Assembly: GCA_037975125.1 (NCBI GenBank) | Contig: CM075858.1 | Span: 71,142,542 to 71,206,541 of the forward strand | Length of the DNA stretch: 64,000 nucleotides | Direction of reading: 5' to 3' | Origin: Latrodectus hesperus | Lineage: Eukaryota; Arthropoda; Arachnida; Araneae; Theridiidae | Shown here: in pieces, positions 51,671 to 63,350 of the stretch | How the letters are laid out: each line of letters starts with the position of its first letter | Position numbering within the stretch: the stretch's first letter is position 1 | Position numbers and translations under genes: made by a program | The notes under the pieces: model-generated | Told to the model about the DNA's origin: nothing | The model's input: only the letters and a program-made list of their open reading frames with translations | The model's database searches: none

Positions 51671-54425
51671 CTATTTCCTCGAAAGTATAGCATCACTACA
51701 AAAGTAGGATGCTATAGGTCTATATTTAATATATTCGATGTAATTTTCAAAGTTAAATATATCGTTAAAGTTGGCTGTAGAACAGTTGATAGCTTGTTTA
51801 TAAAATTTATGATTAAGATTTGCTATATAATGATTTAGAGGTTGAAGATTTAGATCCCGATGAATAGTTCTATTTCTAATGTAGTATGGCGAGTTGCTAA
51901 TTTTCCTAAGAGTTTTGTTTTGAAAAGTTGTTAGTTGCTTCATAGTAAGAGGAGAAATGGTGTTCCAGGCAGGGGAAGCATAAGTTAGTATTGGTCTGAT
52001 CATAGAAGTGTAGATTATTTTCTTGGTTTTAATGCTTGCTTTAGATTGAGGTCCAATTATAGGTTTAAGTTTGTTGATGATGGAGTTAGCTTTTGCAATG
52101 ATATATTTAACATGTTGATCCCAGGTGAGTTTATTATTGATAGTGAGTCCAAGGTATGTAGCTTTATTTACTATTGGAACTTCGGTGTCAAACAGGATGA
52201 GGTTATTATTAATTTGTTGTTTTCTTTTATGTTTAAATGATTAGTAGTTGTGATTTTTGAGCATTAATGACAATCTTCCATTTCATGCACCAATTTTCAA
52301 TTTCTTCCATTTTATTTTGAAGTCTTGCTATGGCGTAATTTGCATCTCGGGATTTTGTGATTATACCAGTGTCATCTGCGTAAAAAGCAGTTAAGCTATT
52401 GTGGTCGTTATGATCAACAGGAAAGTCAAATGTATATATAAGGTAAAGGATTGGCCCCAGTATGCTGCCCTGTGGAACACCAGCTTCAATTGTTCATGTA
52501 GTTGAGTATAGTCCATTGTGATGTACTTTGAAAGATCTGTTTTTTAAATAGCAGTAAAGTATTTTGATTAGGTGAGGTGGAATATCCATTTTGATTAGTT
52601 TATAGAGGAGGCCAGTGTGCCATACTTTGTCGAAAGCCTTGGAAATGTCAAGCATGAGAAATGCAATGGCAAGTTTATTTCTTTTGGCTCTGCCAATGAA
52701 ATCAAGGATGTGAATCAGTTGTTTGGTTGTATCTAGATTTTTCCTAAAACCATATTGTTCAATAGGGAGTTTAGAGAGATGATCTTGTAGTCTATTAAAG
52801 ATGATGCGTTCAAAAATTTTGCTAATGGAGCTAAGAAGGCTAATAGGTCTGTAATGATGAGGCATTGTGGGATCTTTTAAAGGCTTTGGAAAGAGGATGA
52901 TGGAGGCAATTTTCCATTGTTGAGGGAAGTATCTATGTGTTAAACAGCTATTGTAGATATGTTTAAGTCCAAGTATATAGTTGTCAGGCAGATGTTTGAT
53001 CATAATGTTGTTAATATTATCCATGCCAGGAGCTTTCCTGTTTTTTAATTTATCTATAATTTTAAGAATTTCTTCAGTATTTGTAGGAGGGATTGGGGTA
53101 TTATCTATATTACTAATGTAGTGCCTTACTGTTCTATTTATATCTTCTTCAGAGGAATCATAAGTGTCAATTTTATTGATGGTAAATTGGTCTTCAAGGG
53201 TATCAGCAAATACTTCAGCTTTTTCTTCTGAGGTGAAAACAAGACCTGTTTTACCATGAAGGGGTCTGTTAATGTTTAGGTTTCTTTTGAGAGTTTTAGA
53301 GAGTTTCCAAAGAGAAGTGTCTTCAGTGCAGAGATTTTCGACCTTTTCGTTCCAAATGTTGTCCTGATGTTCTTTGCTTAATTTTCTAATTATTTTATTT
53401 AAAGAGTTCATTTCAGTTTTATAAGTAAAATCACTAGTTTTTTGCCATTTTTTACGAATCCAATTTTTTTGTTTAATGATAGATTTGATGTTTTTGGGGA
53501 GGATATGGTAGTTAGGAATGGGATCTTTAAAGGAAGTTGCTCTGGTGAGCGCGTCCTGGAGGTCTTCATTGAATTTAGAAATGTTGTTTTCTACTTCTAC
53601 AGTGGTGTTAGCTGTGAAGTTTGGTATTTGATTTCGGAGTAGGATATTTCGATAGAGATTCCAGTCTATGGATTTAACTTTAGTATTGGTTTCAGTAGGG
53701 GTATTTCCAATGATGGCAATGATAGGAAGATGATCGGAGGAGAGGTCGTTAATGACATCAGTAACTATTGGAATATGAGATTTGCTTATGAAAAAGTCCA
53801 AAATATCTGGACGATGATTCGGGGAGTAGTAGGTTGGATGAGTTGGTGCAGTAACTTTGAGTTGCAGTTTATTTATAATTTGAATTAGTGCTTTACCATT
53901 ATAGTTATCAATTCTGCAGCCCCAGCTAATGTTTTTACTGTTGAAATCACCTCCTACAATTGTTGGAATGTTATCAGGAAACAGATTTTTAATGTTGTTA
54001 AAATTTAATTTATTTTTCGGTGGATTATATAAGGCAGTGATTTTTAATGATGGGTAATTTGGAGTTTTTATGATGATGGAAACTTCTTCAAAACCTTCAG
54101 TATTGTTCTTACTGTATTCTACTGCTCTAAGTGATCTTTTGGCAACAATGGCAACACCACCTCCTCTGTAGTTGAGTCTATTGCATAAAAAGGTATTGTA
54201 GTTAGAAATTTTGAATGAGTTTTGTCCATTGAAATGAGTTTCTGTGATAAGACAGATGTCAGTATTGTGTTCTGTGATGAAATCTTTGAGTTCGGTAGCT
54301 TTCTGTGTAAGGCCATCAACATTCCATACTGCAATGGTGAATGGAGAAAAGCTATTATTGTGGTTGGTCATTATTTTCTTTTTGTTTTTGGCTGGCTGCA
54401 TAGGAAATTGTTTTGACTGCTTCAA
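51671..54425 (-). CDS. LINE A ORF2: endonuclease and reverse transcriptase, two lesions
   Basis: Open from 54425 to 52494 (643 codons), then continuing past an in-frame TGA (52494-52496) and a frameshift near 52232-52245 to a stop at 51671. The APE-type endonuclease shows IAVWNVDGL, LITETHF, VVGGDFNSKN-like and SSDHLPI, the expected catalytic Asn, Glu, Asp and His positions. The RT shows KAPGMDNI, YRPISLLSSISKIFERI, EQYGFRKNLDT, LDISKAFDKVWH, AGVPQGSILGPILY and the catalytic AFYADDTG. It makes element DNA at a nicked target. The TGA could derive from a CGA codon by CpG decay. No RNase H domain is seen, unlike LINE D. The likely initiating Met is either 54425 or an internal one after KNKKKI. 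Confidence 0.88.
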
Positions 54426-56258
54426 TAATACCAGATGATTTTATGAAGTCAACAAGGTTTTTAAGTTCATTGTTAATTTGTTGGTCTTCATTGATGGTAC
54501 TTTTTGTTTCTTCTGTGGCTTTTATAATTTCTTCATTTCTAACAGCAGCAGCATAGCTTTTGCCTATGAAGGTTCTATGTTGGTAAATTTTGTTATTTGA
54601 TGAGTTTGTTTCAATATAATTTTTGGTTTCTAATTTTGGATATTTAGGGCATCCTCTGTGATTTGAAGGGTGTTCACCTCCGCAGTTGGCACATGTAGCG
54701 GGAAGTTCTTTGGATTTTTGACATTGATAGCTTAAATGTTCTCCAGCGCATTTTAAACATTTTGGGGTATGTCTACATAATGATTGTACGTGATGAAAGT
54801 TTTGACATCTGTAGCATTGTGTAACGCCACGTTTACCTCTGTAAGCTTCAATCTTCACTGTCACGTTTTGTATATATTTACGATCATATATAGTTTTTGA
54901 ATGTTTAGTGGGTGGTAGAGTAATAAGGAACATTGGTAGTTTATGTAGAATGCCATCATATTTTTTGGTGAATTGTGTTACATTTAAAACAGTGTATCCA
55001 TCTTGTTGGCGATCTTCAATAATGTCAGAAATTTCTGTGTCTTCAGGGAGACTACGAGCAACAACTTTGATGTTTTTATCTGATGGTAAAATAAAGGTAT
55101 GAAAATTGATTTTGAGTTCATCAAATTTGGCAGTAATGGTTCTATGGGCTTGAGAGTCTGGTACTTTAATATTGATAGTATCACCTGATAGTTTACCAGT
55201 ATATCCAGTAATTTTTAAATCATCAATTAATTTTTTCAATTGTTTCCAGTTGAATTTTGTGTCTTTTACTATGATTGGAGGTATTCTGGATTTTTGTAAT
55301 GATGCTAATTGAAAATTATTCATATTATCTTCTTCATTTGAATTTAATTCAGGATTTTCAATTTCCATATTGTTGATTGAATTATTTTTAAATTTTTCGC
55401 AAATTTCTTGAATAAGAGGTTGCATATTAGAAGTTTCTTTGAGGGTGGGTGTTTCCTTGGAGGAGGGCGTTTCGTTTTCTTTCGTAGTATTTTGTTCCAT
55501 ATGTATTTCAGTGTTGCTTTTAGAACAGGCGTGGTTGGTAGTTACGTTTTCATTATTTTAAGTCTGGATGTGGGCGGGGCTAAATGGGGTGGTATCTTTG
55601 TTGTTTTTTTTTCTATGATTTGTACTTTATTTGGTTTATTTATATGTTCTGAGTTGTTTTTTCCGTTTGTTCCATCATTTAGAAGACGTTTTCCTTTGTT
55701 TTTAGGATGGTTTTCTGCAGGGGAATCAAGATATACTTCATTTTGCAGTATAACAAAGGGATTTGAGGTCTTTGTCGTGGCGCCATCTATCGATTCGAAT
55801 GGGAGTGCAAAAGAGTCAATTTTTGGAGACAAAGGATTTAATTGTTTTATTTCTTTCGATATTTTTTGCTTTTTCTTCGAGCTTTTTGTGATATTTGGGT
55901 TTTTGAATTGGTTAGCAAAGGCCATAAAGATGGAAGATAGTTCATTACGTTCGTCTTCATCAAATTCAGTAGTATCTTGCAGATCTTTCATCATATTTCC
56001 TAGTTCTTTGATTTTATTTTTAAAGTTCATGATAAAGGATTTAGCAAGACATTTTCTTGTAGAAATGTTTTCTCCAGAAGGGAAATCATTCTGCTGCGAC
56101 TCTGTGCCAGGATTATTGCATGTAGTTCTGGTATCCATTTCTTCTGTATTTCCAATTTCCATATCCATTCCAGTTGTCTTCATGTTGTTGTTTTGTTCTT
56201 TGTTTGCGTTTGGCCTATCCATGTTGCCCAGAATTGTGCAGCTGGGCGAGGCAGCCAA
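54355..56258 (-). CDS. LINE A ORF1 protein, split by one frameshift
   Basis: The N-terminal half (56258-55542, 238 residues) and C-terminal half (55500-54355, 381 residues, its frame open back to 55558) are in different frames that meet at about 55543-55558, near an A-rich stretch. Together they resemble the X-element/Jockey nucleic-acid-binding ORF1: a polar N-terminus, a central segment beginning IPPIIVKDTKFNW, a middle domain, then three CCHC-type knuckles (CYRCQNFHHVQSLC, CLKCAGEHLSYQC, CANCGGEHPSNHRGC) around 54660-54830. The protein would coat the element RNA. ORF1 ends 71 bases past the first ORF2 start, so the two ORFs overlap. Confidence 0.85.
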
Positions 56259-56330
56259 GGCCCTCGGTCCTACAACACGCTCTGAAAAGAGCGTACCAGC
56301 AGGGTTGACTGTCTCCTGTGTTTGAAAAAT
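56259..56330 (-). promoter_or_regulatory. Conserved 5' leader hairpin of LINE A
   Basis: CGCTCTGAAAAGAGCG (about 56278-56293) is a perfect six-base-pair hairpin with a GAAA loop, followed by TACCAGCAGGGTTGACTGTC on the plus strand. LINE B has the same hairpin and following sequence near 59065-59100, although the two elements have otherwise diverged. A promoter or RNA-binding role is inferred from that conservation. Confidence 0.5.
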
Positions 56331-56460
56331 GTTTTGAATACTTTTCCAGAGGAAAAGAAAAGAGATAATACAAGATTATCTCAAAAGCAGCTTTGCATGA
56401 GAAGTCTAAGGATAAGTGTTAGAAACGTCTATCCCCAAACAAGGCTAAGCAGTGAATGTG

Positions 56461-56472
56461 TCGAAGCCATTC
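56461..56472. repeat. Target-site duplication of LINE A, right copy
   Basis: TCGAAGCCATTC, identical to 51527-51538. Confidence 0.9.
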
Positions 56473-56605
56473 ACCATCCTGTGTTCGCACAACATAGGCC
56501 GGACATTTTAAGCATACTGGTATCGAAATCAAAATTTATGATTGGAGTAGACGTGGTAAACGAACTCTCATTGGATCACCTACTGATCGAATTTATTTGT
56601 TAAGT
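56473..56605 (+). mobile_element. LINE C, 3' part: end of endonuclease
   Basis: The plus strand reads HRPDILSILVSKSK and VVNELSLDHLLIEF, corresponding to the LINE A sequence HRPDILDFFISKSH and VINDLSSDHLPII. Joined to 51261-51538 after removal of LINE A, the frame runs on without a break. The element is truncated soon afterwards where LINE B begins. Confidence 0.8.
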
Positions 56606-56619
56606 TATTTGTGTGATAT

Positions 56620-59160
56620 AAGATAGTTTATGATGATTTTCATTGTATTTAGTTTTTTCTGTAGATTCGTTATTTGCTTGGGGGATGTTTAATTCCATTT
56701 ATTTTATTGATTTTTCAATTTCTTCTTTTGTGTTAAGGTCTGGAATTATATTTTTAACCGTTAGGATGTTTGAGAAAAGCCTTCAGTCCGTTTTATGATG
56801 TCATTTTTCTTCTGTGCTGTTATTTGAGATTAGGGTGAAAACCCCAGACAAATGGTTTGGTGAAAGTTCATTAATCACATCTATTGGAATTTGTTATGAT
56901 GAAATCCAATATGACTTGATCATGCGTGGTGATGCTTGAAAAATATGTTGGTTGTATTGGTGCAATGTGACTCTATGAGTTAAGTTATTAACTATTTTCA
57001 TTAGTTCTTTTCCACGATAATGGGACATTTTCGTGACATGGGGATTCCTGGTTTGCAATTCCCGTGTTATGTGTTTCGAGTTAAAATTGCTTATAATAGT
57101 TTCAATGTTTGGTCTAATGAGTTGCTTGAAATCGCTTTTATTTAAACAGTTTGATGGTGGATTATAAAGTACTGTTATTTTTAGTTTCTGTTGGTTTGAT
57201 ACTTCAAAACTTTTGGAGATATCTGTACTATATTGGCTTTGCAGTGACCGTTTGGCAAAAATTGCAATCCCTACTCCTTTGCATGTGCTATAAATGGCAT
57301 AATTTGCAGATTTCAGGCTACATTCAGGCTTGGAGGAATATGTTTCAATTACAATGCAGGTGTCTATATCATTTTTAGGTTATTCGCATTCCAGATTGCT
57401 AGTAGAAAGGACGTAAAGCTATTTGTCTGATTAAACATTATTTACTTGCTGTGTTCAAGGTTGTGAGGTATGTCGAATCTGTTGGATGATATATGCTGCT
57501 GTTTGTAAACTAGTAATTTGTATACTATTTGTAAACTCAGATTTTTTGATGTACTCCACTTGGGTTTTAAATTGGCAAAATAGTGTGTTTATTGCCATTA
57601 AAATGTAAGTTATTTCAGTTTTTCTTGCAGTTTATGTTATTTTTTTATTCCCTGTGCTGCTTAGGAATATACGATGTTTTTATTTACATTTATCATGCTA
57701 TTCTATAATATCATTAGTTGACCATGTATTAGCTTTTGGATTCCATTTGGAGAATACCACAAAATTTTTATAGCGCACTGGTTGGCCTCCATCACATTTA
57801 ATGTATTTTGGTGCATTGCGAAGGAATTCATTCTTTTGTGAAGGAATCTCCTGGGCATTTAACGCATTTGGTGCTGTGGTGGCATCCAAGCTGACTATGA
57901 TAAAACTTTTGGAATCCGTGACTTTAGGAGACACTATTGTAATGCTGGTCGGCCTTTGTGAGCTTCGACTTTGATGCGGAAACGAATAATATTCTGGATT
58001 TAAAATATTTCGCTGAATTGTATTAGGAAGTGTTTCCAGGAAGAGATTCATTTTTATGATTTTCCCTTGATTTCTCCACGTCATTTGTGTAACATTTGTT
58101 TCAAGGATTCCTGAATCATCGTTAAATGAGTGAATAATTTTTTGTGGATCGGTATCTATAGGCAGGTTTCTAAATTCTAGTCGAAGACTTTTTTCATCTA
58201 GTAGGATATATGTGTGATATTTAAGTTGGCGTAATATCATCATATGTAGTTACTTTAAAAGTAGGCGTGATATCAGCTTATACAGTTACTTTAAAAGTAG
58301 GCGTGATATCAGCATATGTAATTACTTTAAAAGTAGGCGTTTCTTTTAAAAAGGATTTATTTACTTGTTGCGACTATTATGGGTGAAGTTTTAAACTTTG
58401 GTTTTTATACTGTTCTGGGTATTGTGGATGAGGCTTGTTTGTTGATTTTGCTTAGTTCTTCATTTGTTTCATTACTTTCTATTGGAAGAAGGTGTTAATA
58501 TTTAGTTTTCTTCCAGTATACTTCTGGTGTATTGAGTAATACATCATTTCTTAAAAGGACAAGGTATTCTTGCTTTGTAACCCAGTGCCATCAATCGACT
58601 CGAATAGAAGTGCAAAAGAGGTATTTTTATTAAACAAAAGATTTGTTTGCTTCATTTCCTTGGTTGTTTTCGACTTTTTTCCAGTCTGCTTGGAATTTTT
58701 TGAAATTTAAACTGTTGCGCGAATGATAAAAATTATGGACCAAAATTTCTTTCTCTTTTCTTCATTGAATTCTGTAATGCTTTGTATGTCATGCATCATA
58801 TTACTTAAATCTTCAATTTTGTCTTTGAAGTTATCGATAAAGATTTTGATCGGTTTTCTTGGTAGAAATACCATCACCTGTCGGAGATAATTCCAGCTGA
58901 GAACTCTTGCCAGGATTGTTGCAGGTAGAGCAAATTTCCTAGTTTCCATTACCTTCTTCAGTATTCATTATCTTTATGTTGTCCTCAAAGTTTATTTACA
59001 GCCTAGCCATATTGCCCAGAATTATGTAGTGGACGAAGACCGAGTCACTCGGTCCCAAAAACACACTCTGAAAAGAGCGTACCAGCAGGGTCAACTGTCT
59101 TTTGTGTTTTGAATTTTAATTTTATGTTTTCCGGAGGAGAAGGTGAATAAACGCTCATGA
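56620..59160 (-). mobile_element. LINE B: decayed relative of LINE A lacking its 3' half
   Basis: In 5' to 3' order on the minus strand: a leader with the LINE A-like hairpin (59065-59100); an ORF1 N-terminal piece (58949-58707, IDNFKDKIEDLSNMMHDIQ); an ORF1 middle piece (58243-57698) with degraded knuckles; and an endonuclease start (LLAIWNANNL near 57400) running to INELSPNHLSGVF near 56850 and a linker to about 56625. The reverse transcriptase is absent. LINEs normally lose their 5' ends, so loss of the 3' half implies later deletion or rearrangement. Stops and frameshifts throughout show it is older than LINE A. Confidence 0.8.
58255..58350. repeat. Short tandem repeat, about 48-bp unit, inside LINE B
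   Basis: TAGTTACTTTAAAAGTAGGC, CAGTTACTTTAAAAGTAGGC and TAATTACTTTAAAAGTAGGC follow one another at about 48-bp spacing with GTGATATCAGC between, giving a three-copy tandem array within the ORF1 region of LINE B. Confidence 0.75.
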
Positions 59161-59396
59161 AAATCTCAAGACTGAGACTGAAACTAAACCTGTTTAGCAA
59201 ACAGTAGCAAGGCACGTCTGTCTTTAACGGCTGCAGTTCTTAGAGTGGTTATACTGTCCTAGCAAGTAAACACAATTTTGTCATCCTGAATGACATCTTC
59301 TAATGGCTTGCACTGAATGACCTATTAACGTTCGAGTTAGTACACTGGTACGAGGATGATGTGCTGCGGCCGGTGAAATTAACGTAACTTCAGGTG

Positions 59397-59670
59397 CCCC
59401 CAAGTAGCAAAATAGCTTGGCCCAATATTGGCAATCTTGCAAAGATAACTCCAATAGTGAGCGTCAACTTTTAACCAATATACAACATACCAGGATAAGC
59501 CCAATAATGGACCTATAATGGGCTTCACATTTTCCCCAATATTGAGCATGCCAAGATAAGCCATGGTTAGTCCTATCACGGGGGCCTTCCCCAATCTATG
59601 ATAATAAGCTATTATTGGTCCTAAAAAGATATCTAGTTACTACCAATCGTGGGCATGCCAAGATTTTGTC
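59397..59670. repeat. Diverged minisatellite, period about 58 bp
   Basis: Four to five diverged monomers can be lined up, each with a CCCAATATTGGGC-like start, a GCATGCCAAGATAAGCC-like middle and a TAATGGTCCTATAATGGGC-like end (for example near 59418, 59476, 59536 and 59590). The minus-strand open frame 59379-59594 repeats a short hydrophobic peptide only because of this array and is not a gene. Confidence 0.7.
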
Positions 59671-60559
59671 GAAATATATCATATGTAGATTTAAATCCAC
59701 TGTGGCTGATTATTTTTCTAAGCTGTTTAGTTGCATTTTTGCTTACTAAGAATTTTCTTAATAATTGACATTAATGTTCCTGAACTTCAATCATTTTAAA
59801 ACTTTGATTCTTGAAGTTTAATTACGAATGTTTTATTAATTTATCAAGAAGTTTTAAAAATTGTCGATGTGTTATAAGTCCGATTTTACTTATATTTGCA
59901 ATAACAAATTTTGGATACCATGAAAATATTTAATCCATTTAAACATAAAATTATAACCGAAATCAAAATATTAAATATTTTTGTATATGAATATATTATA
60001 CTTCATATTTATTTGCAATTATTTTGCATATTATTATCCATGAAACTATCCCAAAGCCGAAAATAATAATACGATTTTATTGTTATACATATTAATAAAT
60101 TAGTTGTACGAGAATTTATCGACTTTTATTAATTCACATATACACTTCTGATAAATGTATTTACCGAATATTATTCAGAAAGAACTATTGTTCCGATTTA
60201 TTTGACTTCATAAATTATGTGTTTGCTGAGTTAGTTATTGATAAATTACTTTTTATATATATTTTGGTACAATGGATAAATTTTTTAATCTATAGACAAC
60301 AATTGTCTGTTACTTGTATTTATTAAAAACAACTTTAAATTTCAAACTTGTTTCATTATGCATTAAATTAAATTAATTTATTTAAATTATATTTAAATAT
60401 CGAAGAACGTATTTAATAATTAATTTACTAAATTTTATCTATATAATGTACTAAAAATCTCACTGGATAAACAAATAGTTAAAAAAATTTTTTAACTCAT
60501 TTGTGTTGTCTGTAAGATATAGATCATTGTGTTACTTTTTATATTGTTGACTCTGTTTC
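59671..60559. other. AT-rich intergenic DNA
   Basis: No feature recognised. Confidence 0.6.
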
Positions 60560-62470
60560 TTTCAATTTTTATATTTTATCTATTAAGAATTATGTGCAAT
60601 AGATTATCCAACATGCTTATATTAACTATGAAATGTTATTCTTAAATTCAATGCTATATATTCATTAACTTATTTGCACGGTTATTTCCATAATACATTT
60701 TTTAAAACGGTAGGCTTATCAGTCTATAAATTACCAAGTTTCACTGCAATTTAAAATGAAGAAATGTGAAACATTGTAAGCAAAAATATTCAAAGTATGG
60801 CTTGCCATCATACAGAATTATATCTTGAGGAATACTTGTGATGAAAATCCAAAGAATACGCCTTTTGATGCTAAATTAAAGCAAGTACAAATTTATAAAA
60901 TGACAAACCATATTCAAGTAATTATACTTGTTTACAATCATGGCTTCATTTTTATTGCATGGGTATGCAAATAATATAGTAGCGTTTTCTTTTTATAGTA
61001 ATCCTTTCTTTTTATAAATTCTTAATTGATTATTTACTGATGAACTCAGTCTTTGACAATTTTTAATGTTTTAAAAATGTAATAGTCATTTAAATAAATT
61101 AATTGCTTGAATAACATAACGTTGATTTTTAACTGAATACCAAATGAAAGTATTTTTACTTATACATAAATGAGATTAAAAAACATTTCGTTAAACAAAA
61201 TTATCAAGTTTATTAATGTTGCTGTGAAAAAAGGTTAAAAAATCAATGAGTTTACAGTTGATTTTTTCGTTTTTCATCTTAATATTCATATTGCTATTGC
61301 ATTTTCTAAGTAAATGAATTTAGTCACTACATAAAACTGAATACCCTAAAAATGATATATCATTCATTCTTCGAAACCTGAATATTTTAATATTTTTAAA
61401 TAATGGCCCTAAATTATCACTCATAATTTAAAAAAACATAAAAATTTAAAATCCTATTTATTTTGTATAATATTACCAATTAATTTTCATGAAATAATTT
61501 CTGTAAAACTTACGTCTTGATTTTTTAAGAATTGTGTGCTATTGATTATTCAACGTGTTAGCATTAACTATGAAGTTATTCTTAAATTCAATATTATATA
61601 TTCTTTAACTTATTTGCAAGGTAATTTCCATCATAAATTTTATCAAACGGTTGGCTTATTTGTTTAGAGCTTAACAAGTTTCATTGCACTTTAGAATGGA
61701 TTAAATATGAAAAGTTAACAAAAATGTTGAAAGTATGGCTTGCCATCATATAGAATTACATCTTGAGGAATACATGAAAATCCAAAGGCTAGGGCTTTCA
61801 ATGCCAAATTAAAAGCAAGTGCAAATTTATAGAAACTACAAACCATATGCAATTAGTTATATATTTTGGTTACAATCTTGCCTTTATTTTAATTCCAGGA
61901 ATATGTAAAGAAAATAGCAGCTTTTTCTCTTTTAAAGTGGTCCTCTTGCCTTTATAAATGCTCAATTCATAATTTACTCATGCACTCAGTCCATGCTAAT
62001 TTTTAATGTTTTACAAATATAATAGTCATTTAAATAAGTAAATTGCTTGATTAACATAATGCTAATTTTTAACTGAATAGCAAATAAAATTATTATTACT
62101 CAAAATAAATGAGATTAGAAAGCATTTCATTAAAGAAATTTATCTAAAACTAAAGAATAATTCTCTAGTTACAACGTTGCTACGAAAAAAGGTGCTCATA
62201 AACTCAGTTTTTTCCATTTTTCATCTTAATATTCATGTTGCTAATTTATTGTCTAAGTAAATGAATTTAGTCACTACATAATTCTGAGTACTACAGAAAT
62301 ATATGTCATTTATTCTTATAAAAACTTGAATACTCCAATTTTTTAAAATATTGGTCCTAAATTATCACTCATAACTTAAAAACATAAAAATTTAAATTCT
62401 TAATTTAAAATGATTTTTTTCTATATTTTTCTTAATTTCTATCAAATAGGTAGTGCAAACTTATGTCTTG
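60560..62470. repeat. Old tandem duplication, two units of about 940 bp
   Basis: The segment 60560-61510 is repeated at about 61511-62470 with an offset close to 938. Anchors include AGTATGGCTTGCCATCATA (60794 and 61732), TTAAATTCAATRYTATATATTC (near 60640 and 61585), CTAAATTATCACTCATAA (near 61410 and 62350) and TTTAGTCACTACATAA (near 61320 and 62267). Substitutions and small indels are common. The start of a third, partial unit may be present at 62460-62540. No coding capacity is seen. Confidence 0.8.
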
Positions 62471-62824
62471 CTTCTTCTATCTAAACTATTTAGATGCCAA
62501 TGAGCATTCAACATGTTTAATCATAAATACAATGTTTTTAAAATGATCAGGCTTAAAATATTTTAGGTTTGAATATCCTTATTAGCGAATACTAATGGTT
62601 TATATTTAAGAGTGAATATGATTGTATAGAAAATATTCTATTTAATGGATCACAGATAAGTAACACTTTAAAATTATACTTTCCTAGAATCATATTTTAC
62701 ATTTTCTAAATAAATAAAATCAGTTTAATTTGGTAAAACAGTATTTGCTCTTGTATTACACGCTGAACAGAAACAATATTTTTTAATCAGTTTTCAATAA
62801 TTATTGATTTTTTGTAAATTTAGG

Positions 62825-62981
62825 TATTTCTGTGGTAAGAGAAATTCCAAGAAGTTGTTTTAAGTGTCAATGGTCAGATGGCTTTTCAGACTCAAGCCTT
62901 GACTGGGGTGGTGGCGGCATCTATTTCATTAAGGCACATGCAAAATCTCATTCCCAAAAAATATCTGTTGGTAAAACTGTC
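62825..62981 (+). other. Weak candidate exon of an unidentified gene
   Basis: An acceptor-like TTTGTAAATTTAG is followed by an open, non-repetitive frame of about 50 codons (VREIPRSCFKCQWSDGF, then DWGGGGIYFIKAHAKSHS) up to GTTG|GTAAAA, a possible donor. The amino-acid composition is more gene-like than its AT-rich surroundings. No family was recognised, and no partner exon is visible in the window. Confidence 0.25.
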
Positions 62982-62989
62982 TCAAATTA

Positions 62990-63350
62990 AACCTGTGAGA
63001 TAATGGCCATCAAAAAGAAGTATTACATCTCTGCTCTAAACTGTAACTGTGCTATCTCCACGACCCTATCCAGATTGAGGGCTAAGCACCTCCATGGAAT
63101 GAAAGGAATGGAATCCCCAGGGAATGAAAATATCTCCCAATGCTATCGAAGTCACATTAGCTATCCTCACTGCACAATCACTGAATTCTCTTTTGACCAC
63201 ATTTTTGATTGCCTTGTCATATTGGCAAAGCACACAGGATTCATTTCGATCCCCGTATCGACTCCTGTATGCCTGGGAGGTTATACATGTGGCTAGAGCT
63301 GTCTTGGACCCTTTTGGATCAATTTGATTCATCACACAACTTTACTGGAT
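62990..63350. other. Unassigned segment of balanced composition
   Basis: Open on both strands (plus 63003-63296; minus 63335-63066) with near-normal base composition, unlike its flanks. No domain, splice structure or repeat was recognised. An old transposon fragment or untranslated exon are both possible. Confidence 0.3.

Larger units (their letters stand above)
51539..56460 (-). mobile_element. Full-length Jockey-type LINE (LINE A)
   Basis: A 4922-bp minus-strand element bounded by a perfect 12-bp target duplication (51527-51538 and 56461-56472). From 5' to 3' it has a leader of about 200 bp with a short hairpin, ORF1 (56258 to 54355) with zinc knuckles, an overlapping ORF2 (54425 to 51671) with endonuclease and reverse transcriptase, and a 3' UTR ending in CAAGTT repeats (plus strand TTGAACTTGAACTTGAGG), the tandem 3' tail typical of some Jockey-clade LINEs. 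Only a few disabling changes are visible: one frameshift in ORF1, and one nonsense and one frameshift in ORF2. It is therefore a recent insertion, now probably not autonomous. Confidence 0.92.

Noticed and set aside
55408..56325. 305-residue plus-strand protein
   Set aside because: Hydrophobic antisense shadow of LINE A ORF1.
58255..58350. CRISPR-like array
   Set aside because: Only three near-identical tandem units with no unique spacers, inside a eukaryotic LINE remnant.
59379..59594. 71-residue repetitive hydrophobic protein on the minus strand
   Set aside because: Produced by the minisatellite period; no start context or homologue recognised.
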